Source: Candidatus Zixiibacteriota bacterium (GTDB lineage: Bacteria > Zixibacteria > MSB-5A5 > GN15 > JAAZOE01). From it: 64,000 bases of DNA. A program made the translations under genes and the position numbers. The notes below the pieces were generated by a model. That model did no database searches. It saw only the letters and a program-made list of their open reading frames with translations, and was not told where the DNA came from. The DNA is taken from positions 90,518-154,517 of the forward strand of contig JAGLON010000023.1 of NCBI GenBank assembly GCA_023138975.1, read 5' to 3'. Below, piece by piece: positions 18,803 through 28,976 of this stretch (position 1 is its first letter; the number at the start of each line of letters is the position of its first letter).

Positions 18803-19870
18803 TCATCCCGGCTTGAACAGTTCTATTATTTGTCTTGCCCGAAGTAATAAATGATCGAATGTTATTACAGTAATCCCGTGAAGCGAATCATTAAACACGC
18901 GATATGCGGTGCTTTCCAGATCGCCCCAACCAGAGGACCTACCATGAACAACAAGACATTTAGGTTTTATCGGATAGATCCCATCATGTGTATCAGCCCA
19001 TGTTCGTTTATCCATCTCTCGCTCTACTTCCAGAATATAGTTGGTTCCCTGACTAAGAGCGCATACGAGTTCAGAATGTGGGACGAGGTACTTATCTCTG
19101 TATTGGAAATTAGATCCATCTTTATTTTTTCGCCAAAAAGGAAATGTTGGTTTTTTGATTTCAACAATTTCAAGATGACCGTCTTCTGTAATAAGGGGAT
19201 GATCAAGCGTGGATTTAATGTTTATACGTGTTTCGCCAATTCGACCTATATAGCTCGATCCAAAAATCCATCTGTTTTGCTCAAGAAACTTTTGCCAATG
19301 TTTCTCGGGTAGATCACGATCTATATCATGCTCAAATGCCGATAGAACTTGTTTTCGTTCTTCATATATACGTGCTAACGACATTTTTGTCGCAAGGGTT
19401 GGGTTTTCATCAACTAATGCTTGCCATATTTCTTCGCTATAGTCACCTTTCAAGAGCTTTTCTATAACTCTTGCACGGCCAACATCAGTGCTAATAACCT
19501 CATCCTCATCATGAATCTCTAGTACAGTTGTACCGCGTCTTATTCCATCTTCTCCGATGCGATAAAGAGCTGAAAGGTGCTCATGAAGTTCTTTTGTTTG
19601 CTTAGTATCTAGCTGAATCTTTGCGGCCTCGCCCGCGTGTAGTTGACTTAGTTGCGGTCCCCCCAAGTCTTCCCATTCGTCTTCCTTTTTGCCGCGTCTT
19701 TGATGGACGATGGCAATTTTCACAGTATTGTGGGGGGCTTTATTGTTTTTGACAACTTCCGCACGCAACACTTTGCGTGTAAGTCCATATTTACTAATGC
19801 CAATTTCAATGTCCCCGATTTGAGAGCTTGTCGGGGATGTACTGTTCATTTCGTATCCTTGATCTGTCAT
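18803..19870 (-). CDS. sduA: Shedu antiphage protein SduA (DUF4263 nuclease)
   Basis: The 355-residue protein has the C-terminal Shedu nuclease domain. After LPEKHWQKFLEQNRWIFG (residues 188-204) it shows the PD-(D/E)xK core STLDHPLITEDGHLE then IVEIKKP, with E237 and K239 as the ExK pair and D223 or D230 as the preceding Asp. The N-terminal 170 residues form a separate domain rich in beta structure. Shedu is a single-gene antiphage system whose SduA nuclease acts on DNA. It stands alone between an anti-sigma gene and an efflux operon, with GAGAAG before the ATG. The family call is confident; antiphage action here is inferred. Confidence 0.85.
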   Translation of the reverse strand: MTDQGYEMNSTSPTSSQIGDIEIGISKYGLTRKVLRAEVVKNNKAPHNTVKIAIVHQRRGKKEDEWEDLGGPQLSQLHAGEAAKIQLDTKQTKELHEHLSALYRIGEDGIRRGTTVLEIHDEDEVISTDVGRARVIEKLLKGDYSEEIWQALVDENPTLATKMSLARIYEERKQVLSAFEHDIDRDLPEKHWQKFLEQNRWIFGSSYIGRIGETRINIKSTLDHPLITEDGHLEIVEIKKPTFPFWRKNKDGSNFQYRDKYLVPHSELVCALSQGTNYILEVEREMDKRTWADTHDGIYPIKPKCLVVHGRSSGWGDLESTAYRVFNDSLHGITVITFDHLLLRARQIIELFKPG

Positions 19871-20054
19871 ATTTATATCTTCTCAACCGTCAATGTGCTG
19901 AAGCGGATAAGGGACTCCTTGCGTCTATAGGCCCGGTATTGCAGGCTTTTGTTGAAACCACAGGGGTTTCAACCTACGGCTACTTCTGCTACACTCACCC
20001 CGGTAACACTTTCACTACAAACATACTATTATATCCTAATCAATCAAGCAAACA

Positions 20055-20091
20055 AAAAACGGCGGGAGCTTTTAAGCGACCCGCCGTTTTT
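20055..20091 (-). terminator. Intrinsic terminator of the efflux operon
   Basis: A perfect 12-bp stem (20055-20066 with 20080-20091, AAAAACGGCGGG type) has a 13-nt loop and T-runs on both strands. It lies 18 bases after the RND pump stop, and could act in both directions. Confidence 0.85.
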
Positions 20092-20108
20092 CGTGAGTAA
20101 GGTAACTT

Positions 20109-23100
20109 CTATTTCCCCATGATAACTTGCGGCTGTTTTTTCATCGCTTCTTTCGGCTTCATGCCGAAGATAGCCCTGAAATTGCCGTGAGCCAGATCAT
20201 CGAAATATGTATAAACGACCGGGATAACCAACAGAGTCAAAAAGGTCGATGAAATCATTCCGCCGATAACCGCCCGGGCAATTGGCGCGCGCAGTTCGGC
20301 TCCCGAACCCAGCGCCAACGCCAGCGGCAACACACCCAATACCGTTGATAACGCCGTCATCATAATCGGTCGGAACCTAATCGGTCCGGCTTCCAACAGC
20401 GCCGCGTTGCGTTCCATCCCCTCGGCTCGCTTTTGCTTGGTGAAATCAATCAACAGAATAGCGTTTTTCGTCACCAGGCCCATCAACAGAATAATTCCAA
20501 TCAGCGACATTATCGAGAACGGCGTCTGGAAGAACCACAAACTGATCATGGCACCGATAATAGCTAACGGTTGAGAAACCATAATCGACAGTGGATCAAC
20601 GAAGCTATCATATAGGGAAGCCAAAACCAGATATATAAAAATGACCGCTAACAGTAGAGCGATACCTATTTCACGAAACGACTCCTCCATAAACTCGGCT
20701 TCACCGACAGCGCCGATATTATAACCGGGGGCGAGATTCATGGAATCTATCACCAGTTGTATATCGTTTCGAATATCGCCTGTCGGCCGGTTGTCATTCC
20801 CACCAGATACTCGAATTTCCCGAACGCGGTCATACCGTTTAATCTCCGACGGCCCGGACGAAGTTTCGATATCTGCCAACTGTGACAGCGGAACCGTAAA
20901 GCGGTCACGGCCGATTATTTCTTTGTCCGAAGGAACGGCCAGCATTCCGAGATAATCGATGTCGTGACGATATTCCTCGGCTACCTGCAAACGAATATCG
21001 TATTCATCATCACCCTCTTTATATCTACTGACACGCTCACCGTCGATATAGGTCCGCAATGTCATCGCGACATCCGCCACAGTGACTTTCAGATCAGAAA
21101 TCAGATCACGATTGAGATTGACTTTAAGCTCCGGCTTTCCCGACTCCTCTGAAGATTTCAAATCAACGAGACCCGGAATGTGCCGGATTTTTCTCATAAG
21201 CTCTTCAGCATATTCGTTTATTTTACCACGATCCTCACCCGTTACCGAATACATAATCGGCTGTTCCTCATGTCCACCGCCGCCTTCACCTTTACTGACC
21301 GAAAAGAAGTATCCGGGAATCACTTTAAGTTCTTTGCGAAGCATCTTCACCAGTGAATCCGCGCCCAGCTCCCGTTCTGAAAGATCCAGTAAACGGATAC
21401 TAATTGAACCCTCGTTAACGGGGTCGGAACCAGCGCCGATTGAAGACAGAACACCGATCACCTCTTTGTGACTCATAATTATCTGTTCGGCCTGCTTGAT
21501 ATCCTCAGACGTCTTAGCCAATCGATTGCCAATCCGGCCCTCAAAACTAATGGATATTACTCCCTGGTCGGTTTGAGGCATAAACTCAGCACCGATCGCA
21601 AACATGGCAATAAGAATACTTCCGATAAAAGCCAGAGAAACCGAAGACATCGTCAGGAACCGATACTTCAGACAGAGTTTCAACAGAGGAGAATAATATT
21701 TTGTCTCCAGTGTTTTAAAGAAGTTATTCCATCCCCTCAAAATACGATAAGTAGCCGACTTCATGACTTCAGCTTGAGGTTTCAAAAACCGCGATGACAT
21801 CATCGGTGTCAGCGTGAACGCAATAAACAGACTGATTAGAATCGCGAACGCAATCGTCATACCAAAGGAATAGAAAAATTCACCGACGATCCCGCTCATG
21901 AACGCTACCGGAATAAAAACGACCATAATAGAAAACGTTGTCGCGGAAACCGCAAGCCCGATTTCATTAGTCGCATCCTTCGCGGCCTGATACGGTTTCT
22001 TGCCCAGCTCCATGTGCCGATAAATATTTTCAATAACCACAATGGCATCATCGATAAGCAACCCCACAGCCAAGGACAAACCTAACAGTGTCATAAAGTT
22101 GATTGTGAATCCTAATAATCGCATCAAAGTAAACGTGGCAATAATTGACGTCGGAATCGCGATACCACTGATAAATGTCGCCCGGCCATTGGCCAGGAAC
22201 AAAAAGATAACCAAAATTGCCAGCGTACCACCATAGACAATGTTTATCAGAACATCGTGAATTGACTCCTCGATAAAGATCGAGGCATCGGTAACGGTAA
22301 TGATTTCCATTCCCGCAGGCAGCTTGGTCATTATATCAACGATCTCTGACTTAACACCAGACGCGACATCAACCGTATTCGCACCGGATTGACGACGAAT
22401 ATCAACACCGACACACGGGAGGCCATTCAAGCGAGAAGCAGTTTCAGCTTCCTCCTCGGTATCAATAACATCCGCGACCTCTTCCAATCGAACCAATCGT
22501 CCGTGAGGTGTCAGAACAACCATGTCACGAATCTGCTGCACCGATTGAAACCGACCCATCGTCCGCAGTATCCATTCACGATCGCCGTCAACCATCCGGC
22601 CGGCCGGAAGCTCTATATTCGACTGTTGCATCTTAAAGGCAATCATAGCTGGAGTTATATCCAGTGCCCGCAACCGTTCCGGATGCAATCGAATCTGAAT
22701 TTCCCTTACTGCTCCACCAACAATGTCCGCGGCACCAACACCCGATATATTTTCCAATCTCGGCTTGATTACATCATCGACATAATCTGTTAGGTCACGC
22801 AGAGGTTGTGGCCCCGAAACCGCAAGTGATATAATCGGTTGAGAAGTTGGATCATATCTTTGAATCACCGGCTCTTCGATATCTTCGGGCAAATCTCCTC
22901 GAATCGACGCGATTTTATCACGCACCTCGGCCGCCGCATCAAGTCCATCTGTCTCCAGTGTAAACTGAATAACAGAAAACGTATACCCTTCGAGGGCCGT
23001 CGACTCGATATGCTTGATACCTCCGAGTGTATTTACAGCGTCCTCGACTTTCTTCGTGATATCAGTCTCGACCGATTCCGCACTTGCCCCCGGATATGTT

Positions 23101-23246
23101 ACCGAAACAATTACAAACGGGAAATCGACATCGGGGAACAGGTCAACCGACAGAGCAAGATACGAAGACACACCCAGCACCATCAGTGCCAGAGTCATCA
23201 TTGTCGCGAAAACCGGACGCTTAATCGATATATCTGAGAGTATCAT
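20109..23246 (-). CDS. RND-family multidrug efflux pump inner-membrane transporter
   Basis: The 1045-residue protein is a full-length AcrB/MexB-type (HAE1) transporter. It opens ISIKRPVFATMM. The proton-relay Asp pair is in GLLIDDAIVVIENI and the matching Lys in GLVTKNAILLIDFT. Two large periplasmic loops and twelve helices follow the family plan. It exports drugs or lipophilic compounds with the adaptor and TolC-like channel encoded upstream. Its ATG overlaps the adaptor stop by one base (TAATG), so the operon is translationally coupled. A terminator follows. Confidence 0.95.
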   Translation of the reverse strand: MILSDISIKRPVFATMMTLALMVLGVSSYLALSVDLFPDVDFPFVIVSVTYPGASAESVETDITKKVEDAVNTLGGIKHIESTALEGYTFSVIQFTLETDGLDAAAEVRDKIASIRGDLPEDIEEPVIQRYDPTSQPIISLAVSGPQPLRDLTDYVDDVIKPRLENISGVGAADIVGGAVREIQIRLHPERLRALDITPAMIAFKMQQSNIELPAGRMVDGDREWILRTMGRFQSVQQIRDMVVLTPHGRLVRLEEVADVIDTEEEAETASRLNGLPCVGVDIRRQSGANTVDVASGVKSEIVDIMTKLPAGMEIITVTDASIFIEESIHDVLINIVYGGTLAILVIFLFLANGRATFISGIAIPTSIIATFTLMRLLGFTINFMTLLGLSLAVGLLIDDAIVVIENIYRHMELGKKPYQAAKDATNEIGLAVSATTFSIMVVFIPVAFMSGIVGEFFYSFGMTIAFAILISLFIAFTLTPMMSSRFLKPQAEVMKSATYRILRGWNNFFKTLETKYYSPLLKLCLKYRFLTMSSVSLAFIGSILIAMFAIGAEFMPQTDQGVISISFEGRIGNRLAKTSEDIKQAEQIIMSHKEVIGVLSSIGAGSDPVNEGSISIRLLDLSERELGADSLVKMLRKELKVIPGYFFSVSKGEGGGGHEEQPIMYSVTGEDRGKINEYAEELMRKIRHIPGLVDLKSSEESGKPELKVNLNRDLISDLKVTVADVAMTLRTYIDGERVSRYKEGDDEYDIRLQVAEEYRHDIDYLGMLAVPSDKEIIGRDRFTVPLSQLADIETSSGPSEIKRYDRVREIRVSGGNDNRPTGDIRNDIQLVIDSMNLAPGYNIGAVGEAEFMEESFREIGIALLLAVIFIYLVLASLYDSFVDPLSIMVSQPLAIIGAMISLWFFQTPFSIMSLIGIILLMGLVTKNAILLIDFTKQKRAEGMERNAALLEAGPIRFRPIMMTALSTVLGVLPLALALGSGAELRAPIARAVIGGMISSTFLTLLVIPVVYTYFDDLAHGNFRAIFGMKPKEAMKKQPQVIMGK

Positions 23247-24286
23247 TAGTTACCGGCCTCCTTGACTTTCGTGCCAGGTGTCAGATTTTTCTGTCCGACA
23301 ACGACTACTCGCTGGTCCATAGTAAGGTTTCCCTCGATGGCTGTAAAAGTTTTACCTTCGGCCTTGATATTCACCGGAATCAGCGCAATTGTATCTGCGG
23401 CTACTGCATACACCTGTGTTTTCCCGGCCCGATACATCAACGCAGCATTAGGAACCAGCAGCACATCAGTTAAAACCGTGATTTCAACTTCGGCAACGAC
23501 ATAAACACCAGGTGCAAATCCTTGTGGAGGATTATCAAACCAGCATTCTACTTCAAAACTTCTTGTTTCACGGTTAGCCGCATCAGCAACACCCATAACT
23601 TCACCGGCCATTTGTGCGCCTTTTTCAAGCGGTGACGTAACTCGGACAGTCTGACCTTTACTCAACTGACCAACCTGAGAAGTTGGAACATCAAGTATCA
23701 ATCTCAGCGCACCAACATTGGCTATTTCGACAACTGCTTGACCTAAGTTTATCTCGTCTCCAATCCGCACCGGAATATCAACGACCATACCGTCAAACGG
23801 AGCAACGATTACAACAGCGTCACGAGCCGACTCAAAATTCGCCCTGGCAACTTTATATTGTGTTTCTACTTCATCAAGCTGTGATTCTGAAATCGCCCCG
23901 GCGGCATACAATGCCCTCATCTTCTTAAGCTGTTTCTCCGCATTCAAAAACGGTGCTTCGGCCTGATGATACTGAGACTGCACACTGGATGGATCGAGCT
24001 TGACAAGTAAGTCACCCTTCCTAACAGACTGCCCAACCCGAACCGGAATCTCGGTCACCATACTTATAACTTTGGATAGAATTATACTCTGATTTTCACC
24101 CTGCAGGGTTCCTCCTACTTTCAGCGTCAAGGGAAAATCATCCTGATCAACTTTTTCAGTAACCACCGCTACAGAATTATCGGTTTCTACAGATTTTTCT
24201 TCCTCCTGCAAACAACCCGATACAATAAGCGCCAGAATACCCAGCAATAGTATATATAGCTTCTTCATCTTCATTACCTTTACCAT
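23246..24286 (-). CDS. RND efflux periplasmic adaptor (HlyD/AcrA type), lipoprotein
   Basis: The 346-residue protein has a lipoprotein signal (MKKLYILLLGILALIVSGC), a biotinyl-lipoyl-like segment (RVGQSVRKGDLLVKLD), an alpha-hairpin (QYHQAEAPFLNAEKQLKKM...), and a beta-barrel region typical of membrane-fusion proteins. It joins the RND pump to the outer-membrane channel. Three in-frame ATGs lie close together (24286, 24274, 24268); the last has AAGG at best spacing. The first overlaps the tolC-like gene. The lipobox Cys indicates anchoring in a membrane. Confidence 0.92.
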   Translation of the reverse strand: MVKVMKMKKLYILLLGILALIVSGCLQEEEKSVETDNSVAVVTEKVDQDDFPLTLKVGGTLQGENQSIILSKVISMVTEIPVRVGQSVRKGDLLVKLDPSSVQSQYHQAEAPFLNAEKQLKKMRALYAAGAISESQLDEVETQYKVARANFESARDAVVIVAPFDGMVVDIPVRIGDEINLGQAVVEIANVGALRLILDVPTSQVGQLSKGQTVRVTSPLEKGAQMAGEVMGVADAANRETRSFEVECWFDNPPQGFAPGVYVVAEVEITVLTDVLLVPNAALMYRAGKTQVYAVAADTIALIPVNIKAEGKTFTAIEGNLTMDQRVVVVGQKNLTPGTKVKEAGN

Positions 24287-25620
24287 TTAACGTTCCACTC
24301 ACGGCCAACGGCGCGCCGTAAAGAACTAACTGCAACCGCTAAATCATGCAGTGCGGAGATTCGATTAACACGAGTTTGTGTCAAGGCCACTTGAGCATCT
24401 TGTAACTCAAGCTGAGTCCCAACACCATTTTGATAGCGGATCTGCCCGATTTGATAACCGCGCTCAGCCTGAGCAACCGTCTCACCCAGCGCCTCTACCC
24501 GTGCTTTTGCTTCGTTTACCTTGCCGACAGCATCCTGTACCTCAAGCTGTATTTGCCGGCTCAACAAACTATTGTCCAAACGACTCTGATTATAATTAAC
24601 CTTCGCCTGACGAATTTTCCCTTTTGTCGTAAACCCGTCAAAAATTGACCAGTTGAGGTTTAATGAAATATTCCAACTCCTTGTCCAGCCTTTCAATCGA
24701 GAGCTTTTAAAACTGGGTTGAAAACTATCCCACTGCATTCGACTGCTTACTCCTATATTGGGCTTATAGCCACCCTTTTCAATCGAGATCAGTTTCTTGT
24801 TTATTTTCATCCACTGTTCACTCTGCCTGAACTCGGGGCGATTCTGCAGAGCCTCAGAAACTAATAAATCGAGATTTAAATCGCCTACCACCGCTTCGTC
24901 AATTCCGGGATCAAGCAACAGCTTGGTATCTGTTGGAAGCGCCAATAATAGTCTCAGATTATCAAGTGCCAACCGGGAGGAATTCTGCGCCGCTATTCTA
25001 TCCGGCCGGGCATTCGATGCCCGCACCTGCGCTCGCAAAAAATCATATTCTGAAGCCTGACCCTGCTGATAAAGCAACTCGACAACCGATAGATTAGAAT
25101 CGGCCAATTGCTCGGCCTCAATAAACACTGCTTCCGCTTCCCGAGCCGCAATCGCACCAAGATACGCGCGATCAACCTGAGTAGCGATATCATGACGAAC
25201 CGTCTTAATCTTTTCATCTGTCAAAGCGAAACCATATTTGGCTATCTTAATCGCCGCCCCAACTTTACCCGCCGCATAAAGAGGTTGATAAAAGCTTAAC
25301 CCGGCCGTATAACTGTGCGGCTCTCCAAATTGTAAACTTGCGGTACTCTCGACACCTGAACTATCTGTTGATGTAATTACCGTAGTCTGCTTATCTATCG
25401 TCCTGAGATAATTAGCATCAAAAGACAATTGCGGAAAGGCTCCCGCCCGTGCCTCAAGATACTGCCCCCGAACTCTGTCTTTTTCGAGCAGTACCGAACG
25501 ATATGTCTCGTTTTTATCAAGCGCCATTTCAACCGCTTTTTTCCGCGTCAACTCAATCTCACCTGCTGGAAGAGCCGATGCGAGTACCATTGCGGCTAAT
25601 AAGGCAATGTAGAATTTCAT
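24280..25620 (-). CDS. TolC-family outer-membrane efflux channel
   Basis: The 446-residue protein begins with a signal peptide (MKFYIALLAAMVLASALPAG). It shows the two repeated OEP domains: LTRKKAVEMALDKNETYRSVLL near the start and a second with GYKPNIGVSSRMQWDSF. It ends with the QIGQIRYQNGVGTQLELQDAQ motif. It forms the outer-membrane exit duct. The ATG at 25620 has GGAG in front and overlaps the regulator stop (ATGA), so coupling is tight; an ATG 18 bases upstream is less likely. Confidence 0.93.
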   Translation of the reverse strand: MKFYIALLAAMVLASALPAGEIELTRKKAVEMALDKNETYRSVLLEKDRVRGQYLEARAGAFPQLSFDANYLRTIDKQTTVITSTDSSGVESTASLQFGEPHSYTAGLSFYQPLYAAGKVGAAIKIAKYGFALTDEKIKTVRHDIATQVDRAYLGAIAAREAEAVFIEAEQLADSNLSVVELLYQQGQASEYDFLRAQVRASNARPDRIAAQNSSRLALDNLRLLLALPTDTKLLLDPGIDEAVVGDLNLDLLVSEALQNRPEFRQSEQWMKINKKLISIEKGGYKPNIGVSSRMQWDSFQPSFKSSRLKGWTRSWNISLNLNWSIFDGFTTKGKIRQAKVNYNQSRLDNSLLSRQIQLEVQDAVGKVNEAKARVEALGETVAQAERGYQIGQIRYQNGVGTQLELQDAQVALTQTRVNRISALHDLAVAVSSLRRAVGREWNVKW

Positions 25621-26243
25621 ATTGTTTTCTCCGTACAAACCGACCGATGCAATAATCGGACGTAATTATCTATATCTTTTGGGGGACATGACTCACCGTT
25701 ACAAAAACTCATCTTAATAATTCTATCTATTGCGGCAAATATCAACAGTGCCGCCGTATGAAGTTCTTCCGGTGCCAATCCTTCGGTCTCCTTAAACTGC
25801 CCCATAACTTTTGCTAATGATTGGGATGCTTCATGCCATTTAGTTGTCAAGTCTTTCATCATCATCGTGAATTCATTATCAGATAAATGCGCTCCGGCAT
25901 AAAAAATCAACCGTACCATGTATTTGTTTTCTTCTACTACCTTGATCAACCTCACTAATATGTTTCTTATCAGGCTTTCTAAAGACTCCGGTTCACAAAG
26001 TGTCTTAGTTAAAACTTCTTCAAAGCAAGTATGGCCACGGGCAATAAGAGATTCAAATATATCCTGCTTATCCTTGAAATAATTATAGAGAGTACCCTTG
26101 GCCAACTCCGCCTCGGCCGCTATTTCATCCAAAGTCGCCTCATAATAATCTTTCTCTGATAGGATGCGAGCCGCCGCATCCAGTATCAAAGTCTTTCGCG
26201 CTTCTTTTTCTCTCTCTTTCCGAGAGTTGTATATACTATCCAT
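25617..26243 (-). CDS. TetR-family transcriptional regulator of the efflux operon
   Basis: The 208-residue protein has the TetR helix-turn-helix at residues 18-62 (ILDAAARILSEKDYYEATLDEIAAEAELAKGTLYNYFKDKQDIFE). The C-terminal ligand-binding half is variable, as in the family. It is the first gene of the efflux operon and overlaps the TolC-like gene by four bases, so it probably represses its own operon and is released by pump substrates. A palindromic candidate operator lies 35 bases upstream of the start. Confidence 0.93.
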   Translation of the reverse strand: MDSIYNSRKEREKEARKTLILDAAARILSEKDYYEATLDEIAAEAELAKGTLYNYFKDKQDIFESLIARGHTCFEEVLTKTLCEPESLESLIRNILVRLIKVVEENKYMVRLIFYAGAHLSDNEFTMMMKDLTTKWHEASQSLAKVMGQFKETEGLAPEELHTAALLIFAAIDRIIKMSFCNGESCPPKDIDNYVRLLHRSVCTEKTI

Positions 26244-26277
26244 TTCCCACCTTTTGGCTTAACTACAAGTCAGTATC

Positions 26278-26291
26278 TGACCACTCGGTCA
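26278..26291. promoter_or_regulatory. Candidate TetR operator
   Basis: TGACC, four bases, GGTCA forms a perfect 5-bp half-site palindrome just upstream of the tetR start at 26243. A further CGGTCA half-site is at about 26305. In the remaining 324-base gap (26244-26567) the only other structure is the hairpin at 26504. Confidence 0.5.
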
Positions 26292-26503
26292 TTAAGTGAA
26301 TATACGGTCATACAATTAGAAAGTTCAATGTTTTTTTATAAAAATGTCATTTTTTACGAGTTGTTTTACCATAAGTCCCCTATCTTATGTACTAGCAATA
26401 TCTTACAATAATAAACATCTTAAAATAAGCTACCATATGTACTAATTTTTAAGTAATGGTATTGGGTGAAAAAAGGAGTAAAGGGGAGTAGAATTAAACA
26501 ATA

Positions 26504-26533
26504 CAGGGTACCTGTTTAGCAACAGGTACCCTG
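26504..26533 (-). terminator. Hairpin terminator after the chemoreceptor
   Basis: A perfect 13-bp stem (26504-26516 with 26521-26533) has a 4-nt loop and lies 35 bases past the receptor stop. The following T-rich stretch on the minus strand is interrupted, so efficiency is uncertain. Confidence 0.65.
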
Positions 26534-26567
26534 CAGGTGAGACGACAACCTCATAACTACTTACAAT

Positions 26568-28688
26568 TTATAGACTTACCTTAAATCGGCCAATTATTTC
26601 CTGCATTCCCTCAGCTTGACGGCTTAATTGCCCAGCTGCGGCAGCAGATTCTTCTGCCCCGGTAGCTGTTTCCCGTGAAATTGTCGAAATGTGTTCCATA
26701 TTCTTAGAAATCTGTTCGGCTGCCGCTGATTGCTCATCTGTCGCCGTCGCTATTTGAACAATCATATCCATGACCCGAGAGGAAACAGTATTTATTTCCG
26801 CAAGACTTCCACCTGCACGGTCAGCCATTTCCTTGCCGTTCTCAACCAATTTACCGGCCTCTTCCATCGAGGACACAGCCCGTTCGGAATCAGTTTGAAT
26901 ACCTTTGATCATATCGGTAATTTCACCGGTTGCCTTCCCGGTCCGCTCGGCCAATTTTCTTACTTCATCTGCAACAACCGCAAATCCGCGTCCCTGTTCA
27001 CCGGCTCGAGCCGCTTCAATTGCGGCATTAAGAGCCAACAGGTTAGTCTGGTCGGCAATATCATCAATAACACTGATGATTTCGCCAATCTTATCTGTTG
27101 CGGAGGCGAGCTCATTGACAATCGTTCCCGAATCGGATGCTGACTTGGCAATACGAACCATTCCGCTGATAGTCTCACCCACAATTGATTGTCCATCATT
27201 GGCGGTATTGGCGGCATTTTCCGATGCTTCACGCGCTTCATTAGCGTTCTTCGATGATTCCAAAATAGTTGCAGTCATCTCCTCAATCGCAGTCGAGACC
27301 TGGGCCGACTGCTCATTTTGAGATGACGCACCCTGAGCCATCTCTTCAGAAGCGGAAGCTATCTCCGTAGCTGCTGAAGCCAGTTGGTCGGAGTTTTCCC
27401 TTATTTGAAATATCATTTTCCCAAGATGATCTGTCATTCTTTGAAATGCATTACCCATAACATCGTTTTCTGAGCGGACATTGACTTGACTAGTCAGATC
27501 ATTATTGGCAATCTTTTCTGCAATAGTCGCGGTCTCTTTCAAGTAATCTATCATATCTTTAAATGACTGCGCCAACATGCCGACTTCATCTTTACTTTTT
27601 ACATCTATCTCATTATTGATATCGCCGATAGAAACAGCTTCGGCTACTCCAACCAGCTTAACAATCGGCTGAATAATTGACCGGGCCAGAAAATACCCAA
27701 AACCCAACGAGGCGAATAGACAAATGAAGCTCACGATAAGAATCGCGCGCTGTAAACCGGTAATAGGAGCCGTAAATTCATCAAGATAACTCCCGACACC
27801 AATAACCCACTCCCAATCTGCAAAATATGTGTAGGCCAGAATTTTCTCAGAAGGAACTCCATTTCTATCCCATTCATAGTTAATCCAACCCATTTCACCG
27901 GAGTTTAATTGCGGTCCCTTGGTTGTAATTTCCTTAATAAAATTATACTTGGAAATATCTTTACCGGCCGATGTCGGGTGAATCTGCAAGACACCTTTGG
28001 TATCAATTGTGTATATATACCCGGTTTTTCCAATCTTCAAGGCAAGGATTTCTTCATTTAGCTTCGCAGATCGCTCTTCATTTCCGACAAAGAGAATACC
28101 GATTGCGTTATTTGAATTGTCGTAAATAGGTTCATAGGCGGTTGAGAAGTAACGATCGACAACCCAGGCACGGCCATAATATGATTGTCCATTGTTTACT
28201 ACCTTGTTATAAACTTCGTCAGAAACAGTGGTGCCAACGGCACGCGTACCGCCGGATGTCATAACACTGGTAGCAATCCGTGTTGATGTCCCATTCCCGT
28301 TAAGAAAAACCGTACAGGCTGATCCGGTTTTATCAGTGATCATATCTACAAATTCGGTCTGATTGTTCAGTACAATTCTCTCGCCCATTGGGTCAGCAAT
28401 CATCTCCCCGCCTTCGACAGTGACTTCATGATTGGCATAGTACTTAAACAATTCAGATGTCAAAGCCAGATCATCTTTGGCCTTTAACATAGAAGATTCA
28501 GCAGCAAGTTCACACATGCTTCGAGTCAATTCGGCGGCATGGCGCAGGTCATCTTGTGCGACATCAGTTATATATTGTGTCGCTTTGGTAATACTCAGTA
28601 TCGATATGGTGCTGATAGAAACGACCAGCACAACCGCAATCATCACCATAATCTTATGGGTCAATTTCATTTGGAATTTAAGACGCAC
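26568..28688 (-). CDS. Methyl-accepting chemotaxis protein with Cache sensor
   Basis: The 706-residue receptor has a first membrane helix near residues 13-32 and a periplasmic Cache-type sensor, about 40-310, with [19 protein letters not shown] and ...[15 protein letters not shown] second helix is at about 318-340, then a HAMP domain and the methyl-accepting signalling domain. The CheA/CheW-binding tip is present ([38 protein letters not shown]). No C-terminal CheR-docking pentapeptide is visible. It probably senses a small organic ligand and signals through CheW. A paralogous receptor follows upstream on the same strand. Confidence 0.95.
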   Translation of the reverse strand: MRLKFQMKLTHKIMVMIAVVLVVSISTISILSITKATQYITDVAQDDLRHAAELTRSMCELAAESSMLKAKDDLALTSELFKYYANHEVTVEGGEMIADPMGERIVLNNQTEFVDMITDKTGSACTVFLNGNGTSTRIATSVMTSGGTRAVGTTVSDEVYNKVVNNGQSYYGRAWVVDRYFSTAYEPIYDNSNNAIGILFVGNEERSAKLNEEILALKIGKTGYIYTIDTKGVLQIHPTSAGKDISKYNFIKEITTKGPQLNSGEMGWINYEWDRNGVPSEKILAYTYFADWEWVIGVGSYLDEFTAPITGLQRAILIVSFICLFASLGFGYFLARSIIQPIVKLVGVAEAVSIGDINNEIDVKSKDEVGMLAQSFKDMIDYLKETATIAEKIANNDLTSQVNVRSENDVMGNAFQRMTDHLGKMIFQIRENSDQLASAATEIASASEEMAQGASSQNEQSAQVSTAIEEMTATILESSKNANEAREASENAANTANDGQSIVGETISGMVRIAKSASDSGTIVNELASATDKIGEIISVIDDIADQTNLLALNAAIEAARAGEQGRGFAVVADEVRKLAERTGKATGEITDMIKGIQTDSERAVSSMEEAGKLVENGKEMADRAGGSLAEINTVSSRVMDMIVQIATATDEQSAAAEQISKNMEHISTISRETATGAEESAAAAGQLSRQAEGMQEIIGRFKVSL

Positions 28689-28923
28689 ATGGGCCTCCTT
28701 TTAGTGCAGCCAAAATCTCTTGTTGTCAGATACCTCTATCACAATTCTCCCGATAGAATTGTTACCCTCTGCAAGTAAAATATCTATACTATCTATCGAC
28801 GTTTTTTTAATATTATATAGGGAAATTTATGACGTACATATGCCCGCTCATATCTCATTGTATAATAGGCATTTATCTCATTTTTGGAGGAAGTGCTTGA
28901 TAGGAATACTTAAAAACTATAAT

Positions 28924-28954
28924 AATGCGCGTGAAATACTAATTCACGCGCATT
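28924..28954 (-). terminator. Hairpin terminator after the short chemoreceptor
   Basis: A perfect 12-bp stem (AATGCGCGTGAA with TTCACGCGCATT) has a 7-nt loop, 23 bases past the stop at 28977. No clean T-run follows immediately, so the call is moderate. Confidence 0.6.
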
Positions 28955-28976
28955 CTCGATTCAAATAACAGTTTGC

